Origin: Flavobacteriales bacterium
GTDB lineage: Bacteria > Bacteroidota > Bacteroidia > Flavobacteriales_D > Crocinitomicaceae
Assembly (NCBI GenBank): GCA_947500755.1
Contig: CANMTO010000002.1
Coordinates: forward strand, 85,895-149,894
DNA: 64,000 nt
Reading direction: 5' to 3'
Part shown: one piece after another, positions 58,383 through 64,000 of the stretch
Position numbering within the stretch: the first letter of the stretch is position 1
How the letters are laid out: each line of letters starts with the position of its first letter
Made by a program: the position numbers and the translations under genes
Notes under the pieces: generated by a model
What the model saw: the letters and a program-made list of their open reading frames with translations, nothing else
Databases searched by the model: none
Told to the model about the DNA's origin: nothing

Positions 58383-58390
58383 CAAAGGTA
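58383..58390 (-). promoter_or_regulatory. -7 box TACCTTTG of riboswitch transcript
   Basis: TAnnTTTG match directly upstream of the aptamer on the minus strand. Confidence 0.65.
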
Positions 58391-58432
58391 GGTAAAGATC
58401 ACATACCAAACACATCATATAACTTTTCATTG

Positions 58433-58440
58433 TATTTTTA
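58433..58440 (+). promoter_or_regulatory. -7-like box TATTTTTA before menI-like gene
   Basis: TAnnTTTA box with a CCCC spacer to ATG 58445. Confidence 0.45.
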
Positions 58441-58444
58441 CCCC

Positions 58445-58882
58445 ATGGATTTTACCCGATTTACCCTAGAAGAAGTGAATGCCTTAAATAAAAACACCTT
58501 GATGGAGGTGTTAGGGATCGAGTGCATTGAACTCGGGGTTAATTCCATAAAATTCAAAATGCCGGTAGATTCCCGTACCCATCAGCCCATGGGGATTTTA
58601 CACGGTGGGGCCTCTGCTGCACTGATTGAAACCGTGGGTTCTTTTGGTAGTTTTCTCATGGCAGATCCTAAAAACGAGCGTCCTGTTGGACTTTCCATCA
58701 ACGCCGAACATATTCGTGCGGTGCGCAATGGTAACGTAATCGCCACAGGCACACTGATTCATCCCGGTGGGAGCACCCACATTTGGCAAGTGAATATTCA
58801 TGAGGAAACTACCGAACAATTAGTTTGTACGGGACGTTTAACCATCATGCGCATAAAAAAACAGCATGGTTCTAAATTATAG
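58445..58882 (+). CDS. menI: Hotdog-fold thioesterase, probable 1,4-dihydroxy-2-naphthoyl-CoA hydrolase
   Basis: A 145-residue PaaI-type thioesterase. HQPMGILHGGASAALIETVG (about 46-65) carries the Gly-Gly turn and catalytic Glu, and VGLSINAEHIRAVRNG is typical of the group. Its gene overlaps menF by 17 nt and sits upstream of menD, so it probably releases naphthoate in menaquinone synthesis (MenI/YdiI). ATG 58445 is preceded by a TATTTTTACCCC box; the frame is open upstream to 58430. Substrate is inferred from context. Confidence 0.8.
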   Translation: MDFTRFTLEEVNALNKNTLMEVLGIECIELGVNSIKFKMPVDSRTHQPMGILHGGASAALIETVGSFGSFLMADPKNERPVGLSINAEHIRAVRNGNVIATGTLIHPGGSTHIWQVNIHEETTEQLVCTGRLTIMRIKKQHGSKL

Positions 58883-59810
58883 AATTCCTGGTCAGGAGAC
58901 AGTTACATGTCAAGGTCAATTTCAACCCCTGCAACACAATGACAAACCAAGAGGATTTGTTGTATCCACCGCAAACGGAGAAAAACGCTACATTTTTAAA
59001 ACAAGCACAAGCGTTCCCTTTGGTGTTGAATCGCAGTATCCACCGCACCAATCTAACGAAAATGAATACCTGGCAGCAATACATCAAATCACGAATGCGA
59101 TAGCACACAGTGACTTGAAAAAGGTGGTTTATTCCCGGGTTAGCAAACGCAGATTAATGGCGCTGCACAGGCCACAATATTTCGATCGATTGATTCAAGC
59201 ATACCCCAATGCATTTGTCTATTATTTTGAGGATGAGAATTTGGGAGCATGGATTGGTGCTACACCAGAAATTCTGCTTCGACGCATAGAAAATCACTGT
59301 TTTATTATGTCCTTGGCCGGGACAAAAAAAAGTACTGAAGCGAGAGACTGGACTGAAAAAGAACGAACAGAGCAAACCTTAGTCACCGATTTTATTATAA
59401 ACGGAGTTCGTGCTATTAATACAGAACACATTGAAATTGAAGGTCCTTATAATCACCCCGCTGGACCTGTGGAACATTTGCGCACGGATATTAGTTTTAG
59501 CCTTGACCCTGCCCGCGAGAGCGAATTGATCAGCAAAATACATCCAACTCCTGCTGTTTGTGGCCTCCCTCGTGAAATGGCCAGAACAGCCTATGAATTA
59601 TTGGAATTACATACTCGCGAACTATATACAGGGTATATTGGCTTATTCAATGAAGATCAAACACACTGTTATGTCAACTTGCGTTGTGCGAAATTAATTG
59701 ACGATGAGATATTCGCATATGTTGGAGGGGGAATCACCGAAGAATCCATTCCCGAACTGGAATGGAAGGAAACAGAAAATAAAAGCAAAACACTCTTTGA
59801 CCTTCTTTAA
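58866..59810 (+). CDS. menF: Isochorismate synthase (MenF-like)
   Basis: Turns chorismate into isochorismate, the first step of menaquinone synthesis. The 314-residue protein consists mainly of the chorismate-binding domain: HSDLKKVVYSRV, GAWIGATPEILL (about 122-133), SLAGTKKS, EIEGPYNHPAGPVEHLRTDI, HPTPAVCGLPREMA (about 228-241) and YVNLRCAKL, YVGGGI. The N-terminal part of MenF/EntC proteins is short here (usual lengths about 380-430). It lies between the MenI-like gene and menD, with 18 nt to menD. The catalytic segment appears intact. Confidence 0.9.
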   Translation: MVLNYRIPGQETVTCQGQFQPLQHNDKPRGFVVSTANGEKRYIFKTSTSVPFGVESQYPPHQSNENEYLAAIHQITNAIAHSDLKKVVYSRVSKRRLMALHRPQYFDRLIQAYPNAFVYYFEDENLGAWIGATPEILLRRIENHCFIMSLAGTKKSTEARDWTEKERTEQTLVTDFIINGVRAINTEHIEIEGPYNHPAGPVEHLRTDISFSLDPARESELISKIHPTPAVCGLPREMARTAYELLELHTRELYTGYIGLFNEDQTHCYVNLRCAKLIDDEIFAYVGGGITEESIPELEWKETENKSKTLFDLL

Positions 59811-59816
59811 ATCTCG

Positions 59817-59824
59817 TAACTTTA
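59817..59824 (+). promoter_or_regulatory. -7-like box TAACTTTA before menD
   Basis: TAnnTTTA box, CCCC spacer, ATG 59829. TTTG at 59796-59799 lies 17 nt upstream, so an internal promoter is plausible. Confidence 0.45.
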
Positions 59825-59828
59825 CCCC

Positions 59829-61499
59829 ATGATTTGCAGCGATAAATGGGTAGTACAATTGGTGATTGACCAATGTAAAGCGCACAACATTTCTCATTGG
59901 GTATTTTCTCCTGGTTCAAGAAATGCCCCGTTCTCAATCACCGTGGATTCTGACCCATATTTCCATACTACCGTAATCCATGATGAACGATCCGCCGCAT
60001 TTTTCGCCTTAGGTCTGGCGGAACAACTGAACAAACCCGTGGTCTTATGTTGCACCTCTGGATCTGCTCCTGCGAATTACCTTCCGGCCATGACGGAAGC
60101 ATTTTACAGAAACATTCCCTTATTGGTAGTTTCTGCAGACCGGCCCCAGGCATGGACCGATCAAGGGGATGGTCAAACCATTCGGCAGTTGAATTTATTT
60201 AACGATTTTACACACCGGGTAGTTCACCTTGAAGATGGACCCTTGAATCATCAAACACTTTGGCAATACCAACGAGAAACCGCATTATTATTTGATAAGC
60301 TCTCCGCGGTAGGTCCTGCCCACATCAATGTTGGATTGTCTGAGCCACTGTACCAAACCATCGAAAAAGATCAACACTATAACCGCAGCATCGCAATCAT
60401 TCAAAATTCAGCACCATCGAAGCAGGTGATTGGAGATTTATTTAGGCTCATGCACGGAAAGCACATCATGGTTTTATGTGGTCAGCTTCCTGAAGACTTA
60501 GCCTTGTTGCAAGCGCTTGAATTATTTGCAGCAAGCAGTAACGTGGTGGTATTAACAGAAAATACTTCTAACCTGTTTAGTTCGCGATTTAATGCCTGTA
60601 TTGACCGTTCGTTAAATTCCATTGCTTCGGAAAATGAACAAGACTTCATGCCCGAGATTCTCATTAGCCTTGGCGGTGCGGTGGTTTCTAAATGGATTAA
60701 ATCATTCCTCCGAAGAAGCTCCTTAAAGGCGCACATCAGGGTTGGAAATGCATTCCCAGAAATGGACACCTACCAGCAATTAAGTCATTCATTGCTATGC
60801 TCCCCTGCTTCTTTTTTTCAAGCCTTAAATGAACACGGTACGGTTCAATCCACGGTAAATTACTCGGGTAAATGGAAACAAATAGATTACGAAGTAAAGG
60901 ACCGAATGCCTTCATTCAAACCATCTTCCGAGGTACTCACAGATTTCCATATATATCAAGCGTTTTTTGAGCTCGTACCCGAAGGGACCACAATACATAT
61001 GGCGAATAGCTCAGTCATTCGATACTGTCAATTGTTCGACCCCATTAAAGGGTGTACGTACTTTGCGAATCGGGGAACCAGTGGGATTGACGGCAGCACC
61101 AGCACCGCGGTCGGTTATGCCTCTAAAGATCAAGGCCTAAACATTCTGCTTACAGGCGATGTATCTTTTTTATATGATTCGAACGCCCTGCGTTTGAGAG
61201 CGCTAGCACCCAATTTAAAAATCATCCTAATTAATAATCAAGGGGGAGGAATTTTTAGAATTATTGAGGGCGCTAAAAGTTCCGAGCAATTAGAACAATA
61301 CCTAGAAGCGCAACATACGAGTGATGGTAAACTTGCAGAACACGCGGGATGGTCGTACAAGGTGTGTTCTTCCATAGACTCCATTGAAGGAGCTTTACAG
61401 GATTTCATGCATTCAACAGCGGTTAATTTCATCGAATTCAAGACCGATACAGTACAATCCCCACACACATTGAAAGACTTTTTTACCTTTGTTGGATGA
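59829..61499 (+). CDS. menD: SEPHCHC synthase (2-succinyl-5-enolpyruvyl-6-hydroxy-3-cyclohexene-1-carboxylate synthase)
   Basis: Thiamine-diphosphate enzyme joining isochorismate and 2-oxoglutarate in menaquinone synthesis. The 556-residue protein has WVFSPGSRNAPF (about 20-31), HDERSAAFFALG (about 51-62), TSGSAPANYLPA and the ThDP motif TGDVSFLYDSNALRLRALAP through NNQGGGIF (about 442-475). It follows menF by 18 nt and ends within the next start (ATGA). Complete pathway would also need MenC, MenE, MenB and MenA, not in the window. Confidence 0.96.
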   Translation: MICSDKWVVQLVIDQCKAHNISHWVFSPGSRNAPFSITVDSDPYFHTTVIHDERSAAFFALGLAEQLNKPVVLCCTSGSAPANYLPAMTEAFYRNIPLLVVSADRPQAWTDQGDGQTIRQLNLFNDFTHRVVHLEDGPLNHQTLWQYQRETALLFDKLSAVGPAHINVGLSEPLYQTIEKDQHYNRSIAIIQNSAPSKQVIGDLFRLMHGKHIMVLCGQLPEDLALLQALELFAASSNVVVLTENTSNLFSSRFNACIDRSLNSIASENEQDFMPEILISLGGAVVSKWIKSFLRRSSLKAHIRVGNAFPEMDTYQQLSHSLLCSPASFFQALNEHGTVQSTVNYSGKWKQIDYEVKDRMPSFKPSSEVLTDFHIYQAFFELVPEGTTIHMANSSVIRYCQLFDPIKGCTYFANRGTSGIDGSTSTAVGYASKDQGLNILLTGDVSFLYDSNALRLRALAPNLKIILINNQGGGIFRIIEGAKSSEQLEQYLEAQHTSDGKLAEHAGWSYKVCSSIDSIEGALQDFMHSTAVNFIEFKTDTVQSPHTLKDFFTFVG

Positions 61500-62242
61500 C
61501 AGCATTATTTGAAATATTATTGCAACCACAGGGATGGATGTACTTATTCCTTCTATCCATCTTAGAAATCGTTTTAGGGATTGATAATATAATTTTCATA
61601 TCGATCATTACCGACAAACTGAAGGTTAAAACCAGTAAGAACAAAGCACGGATCTTAGGATTAACACTAGCCTTGGTTATACGATTTATCTTACTTGCCT
61701 TGCTAAGTCTCTTAGTTCACCTAATTCAACCAATCTATGAACCTTGGTTTGGTGCATTTAATTACGAGGACTTGGTGCTACTGGCTGGAGGGATATTTTT
61801 GATTTATAAAAGTACCATGGAGATGCATCATAGCATTGCTAAAAATGATAAGAAAGAAGAGAAAGGAGAGCTCGCCTTTCGTAGTGTGGTTACTCAAATT
61901 GTATTGGTTGATCTAGTATTTAGTTTTGACTCGGTGATTTCCGCTATTGGAATGACCAATGGTATGGAAGAACAACTACATGCAAATCCCATTATTATCG
62001 TTTATTTGTCCGTCTTGATTTCTATGCTGGTTATGATTCGTTTTTCTGGAATCATCAGTGATTTTATTCAACGCAACCCAACCATCAAAACCATTGCATT
62101 AAGTTTTCTACTGATGATTGGTGTATTTTTAGTGGCTGAGTCCTTCGGTCACAAGGTACCTAAAGGATATATCTACTTTGGCTTCGCTTTTTCTATGTTT
62201 GTTGAAATAATCAACATGCGCATCCGAAAAAACCAATCTTAA
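61496..62242 (+). CDS. TerC-family integral membrane protein (short form)
   Basis: A 248-residue protein with about seven membrane helices. EIVLGIDNIIFISI (about 21-34) and VDLVFSFDSVISAIGM (about 138-153) are TerC signatures with conserved acidic residues. It differs from the longer TerC at 12640-13629 and resembles the YgdQ/YkoY branch. Its ATG overlaps the menD stop, but a link to menaquinone is not implied. Its stop shares TTAA with the convergent GDPD gene. Confidence 0.9.
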   Translation: MTALFEILLQPQGWMYLFLLSILEIVLGIDNIIFISIITDKLKVKTSKNKARILGLTLALVIRFILLALLSLLVHLIQPIYEPWFGAFNYEDLVLLAGGIFLIYKSTMEMHHSIAKNDKKEEKGELAFRSVVTQIVLVDLVFSFDSVISAIGMTNGMEEQLHANPIIIVYLSVLISMLVMIRFSGIISDFIQRNPTIKTIALSFLLMIGVFLVAESFGHKVPKGYIYFGFAFSMFVEIINMRIRKNQS

Positions 62243-63009
62243 AACCTAAGTCCAAGGGAGATCTTCAAGTCATCTGTCAATAAATAAGTTGGGTTCTTAT
62301 ATAACGCAGCTTTTATTCCTTTAGGGGACCGCACCTCATAAGCAATTACTTCTTTGTTGATGGATTTTAAGAAATTAATTTCTTCTCTGGTTATCCGTGC
62401 ACTTCGAATACAAATCCCCCGGAGCCTAGGCTCATTGGCAAGCAGTTCACTCGTTAACTCAGAAACTTCATTAATCGAAAGAAAAACCTGGAAATCATGT
62501 TTAAACTCCTCCAAATAAGACAATGAACTCACAATTAGAGCGAATTTTGAGGTATCTAAATCCAAGGCAAGCAGTGCGTTTTTAAACTCGTGTAACTTCA
62601 ATATATCCGGTATTTTCAGATCAAGGAAGGTATATCCAGAAAGTTCAGCTTTAGTCGCGTCATCAAGCATCAGTAAGGGTTCCTTTTTTAAGGTGCTGTA
62701 GTGACCGTTCGTTAATTCGTCGGTAGTTTTCTCTTCAACTGATCCCGATAAATTCGTTTCATCATTTAGTAGCTCGTCGTGGAACAACCAGAGTTTACCT
62801 TGAGCATCCATTCGGACATCCACTTCTACCCCTCTGCACCCGGTTAAGGAAGAGGCATAGCGTATCGCATCCAAGGAATTATCATGGTAAATCGCATTTG
62901 GATTTTGAAGTCCAGTTGCCGCATGACCAAAAATCTGAGTCGTTGAATGATTGACTTTAGAACAGCCCCAAAGTACGAGCAATACACCCATCAAACTACT
63001 TAAACGCAT
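62239..63009 (-). CDS. GDPD-like phosphodiesterase-family lipoprotein
   Basis: A 256-residue protein with lipobox LWGC. GDPD hallmarks are partly present: GHAATGL (about 28-34) in place of the usual G-H-R-G, VEVDVRMDAQGKLWLFHDE (about 61-79) with metal-binding E-x-D and the second His, and LDLKIP. The catalytic Arg of H-R-G is Ala, so activity on glycerophosphodiesters is doubtful; it may be a divergent member. It starts inside the upstream gene (14-nt overlap). Confidence 0.75.
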   Translation of the reverse strand: MRLSSLMGVLLVLWGCSKVNHSTTQIFGHAATGLQNPNAIYHDNSLDAIRYASSLTGCRGVEVDVRMDAQGKLWLFHDELLNDETNLSGSVEEKTTDELTNGHYSTLKKEPLLMLDDATKAELSGYTFLDLKIPDILKLHEFKNALLALDLDTSKFALIVSSLSYLEEFKHDFQVFLSINEVSELTSELLANEPRLRGICIRSARITREEINFLKSINKEVIAYEVRSPKGIKAALYKNPTYLLTDDLKISLGLRF

Positions 63010-63526
63010 ACTGAAGTCCCAAATTGATTGAATAATCTAAATACCCGTGTTTACTGCTTTGGCTTTGAATTTCAAGGCCCTTCCCTACGCCACTGGAAAA
63101 CGTGAGGTCCAACGGAATCTTCGTAAACCTGCTCCATTCATAAATGCAAAGCATGCCCAGTTCTGCGCGGTGATAATAAAAACCGAAGGGCTTACCCAAT
63201 AAGCCAAAGGAATAGCGAAGGAAAGGATGAAGTGAAGCCTTAGCAAGCTGAATGGAATACGCACTTTGAATCCCAGTTTGACTAAACACCACTCCTGAAG
63301 CCAGGGTGCGCTGACCAAACCCTTGTTTTAATTCAAGACGCATGTGCTTCCCTTGTAATCCTGTCGCCAGCTGGTGAATAAAATCCATTTTTTGTAGGCC
63401 AAAGGAATAGCCAATGAACGAAGTATGTTTGGTTTCTTGGGCTGAAATCTTATTGGAAAAACCGATGAAAAACAATGTTAAAAACACGACCAAAACCCTT
63501 AAAAAATATGTGTTGCTCCCAACCAT
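62996..63526 (-). CDS. Small outer-membrane beta-barrel-like protein of unknown function
   Basis: A 176-residue exported protein with a signal peptide (about 1-30, ending ISA-QE). The mature part has alternating polar/aromatic strands (HPFLRYSFGLLGKPFGFYYH, YSINLGLQYAFK), and ends in an aromatic residue before Lys like an outer-membrane barrel. I do not recognise a family. It is upstream of and overlaps the GDPD-like gene by 14 nt, so the two are probably expressed together. Confidence 0.65.
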   Translation of the reverse strand: MVGSNTYFLRVLVVFLTLFFIGFSNKISAQETKHTSFIGYSFGLQKMDFIHQLATGLQGKHMRLELKQGFGQRTLASGVVFSQTGIQSAYSIQLAKASLHPFLRYSFGLLGKPFGFYYHRAELGMLCIYEWSRFTKIPLDLTFSSGVGKGLEIQSQSSKHGYLDYSINLGLQYAFK

Positions 63527-63551
63527 TCCTGATGTAATTTGTTACAAGAGT

Positions 63552-64000
63552 ATGAAAATTAAATTAATAATCCTTTCTGCAGGAATCTTCTTGTCAACCG
63601 GTTTCTTAAATGCACAAACCAACGTATCGGGTGGGATTTATCAAAACACCACGTGGACCTTGGCAAACAGTCCGTATCAGGTGAATGGATCCGTTGTTGT
63701 ATTTCCTGGGAATACCTTAACGGTTGAACCGGGCGTAACCATTCTAATTAATAATACCAATGCCCAAAATATATACATCGAAACCAGAGGTACATTAAAT
63801 TTGGTTGGAACGGATCAATTACCTATTACTGTTCGTACCACAATGGATACTACCAACATTGGGTGGCAAGGGTTTGTGTGTACCTCTTCTCAGGGTGGAT
63901 TGTTAAACGCCGATCGCTTTAGAATTTCGAATGCGGCAACTCCGTTTTCTTATGAGGCGCCCCTTTCTTTGTATCAATACACCAACTGCAGGTTCTCTCA
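63552..64000 (+). CDS. Secreted right-handed beta-helix-like protein (partial, cut by window edge)
   Basis: The first 149 residues of an exported protein starting at ATG 63552. The signal peptide ends LNA-QT. The mature N-terminus (VVVFPGNTLTVEPGVTILI, IETRGTLNLVGT) resembles the caps of right-handed beta-helix/polymorphic-outer-membrane-like surface proteins; the rest lies outside the window. A T9SS C-terminal domain is likely but cannot be seen. Confidence 0.7.
   Translation, partial: MKIKLIILSAGIFLSTGFLNAQTNVSGGIYQNTTWTLANSPYQVNGSVVVFPGNTLTVEPGVTILINNTNAQNIYIETRGTLNLVGTDQLPITVRTTMDTTNIGWQGFVCTSSQGGLLNADRFRISNAATPFSYEAPLSLYQYTNCRFS

Overview
The window looks like chromosomal DNA of a Bacteroidota bacterium, most likely order Flavobacteriales (Crocinitomicaceae/Cryomorphaceae-like; the family is an inference). 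The signs are four secreted proteins ending in type IX secretion (T9SS) sorting domains, a PorT homologue, a GldL-like protein, a TonB-dependent receptor with carboxypeptidase-regulatory domain, menaquinone rather than ubiquinone genes, a DnaG whose zinc site is eroded as I recall for flavobacterial primases, and TAnnTTTG-type -7 boxes with no obvious Shine-Dalgarno sequences. No rRNA, insertion sequence, prophage or CRISPR array was seen. Most of the window is dense core genome; accessory material is limited to a few places.

Layout. 1-3115 (minus): vWA/DUF58 protein, polyprenyl diphosphate synthase, YwqK-like lipoprotein, dnaG (cut by the window edge). 3214-5682: T9SS surface protein. 5729-8546 (minus): SUI1/YciH factor and a TonB-type receptor. 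8719-12643: zwf-pgl-edd, the upper Entner-Doudoroff route without eda nearby. 12640-18460: TerC, ElaA acetyltransferase, M13 peptidase, LURP-one-like protein, S41 protease. 18694-26098: large PKD protein with type B sorting domain, small anchored protein, Na+/solute symporter, GlmU-like protein, M14 peptidase. 26152-32037: trmD, aminotransferase, heptose kinase, menaquinone methyltransferase, porT, FAD oxidoreductase. 32059-33483 (minus): a GldL/GldM-like composite membrane protein. 33765-39893: mnmA, palindromic repeats, small protein, DNA/RNA endonuclease, GNAT, S9 peptidase, FkbM methyltransferase. 39890-47322: lipoprotein, then a compact minus-strand run S8 protease-NTF2-prmC-ligA-DUF6913-dapA-M15 dipeptidase. 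47379-52944: S8 protease with T9SS signal, small lipoprotein, fused speD-speE, SlyD-like isomerase, ssb. 52986-53214: structured leader, tRNA-Asn and terminator. 53551-56212: SPFH-GYF protein with a zinc-ribbon membrane protein. 56452-58390: small monooxygenase and, on minus, a cobalamin-riboswitch-controlled beta-propeller protein with T9SS signal. 58445-62242: menI-like, menF, menD, second TerC. 62239-64000: GDPD-like lipoprotein, small outer-membrane protein and the start of a beta-helix surface protein.

How the parts work together. Five loci serve menaquinone (side-chain synthase, UbiE/MenG, MenF, MenD, MenI-like). Several genes serve the envelope: PorT and the T9SS cargo, heptose kinase, M15 dipeptidase and dapA for peptidoglycan and lysine. 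The places most worth following are the GldL/GldM-like composite protein, the B12-riboswitch/BtuG-like T9SS protein with a readable terminator platform, the SPFH/zinc-ribbon pair that recalls Bacillus YdjI-YdjG, and the recurrent TAnnTTT(G/A) box only 3-7 nt before start codons.
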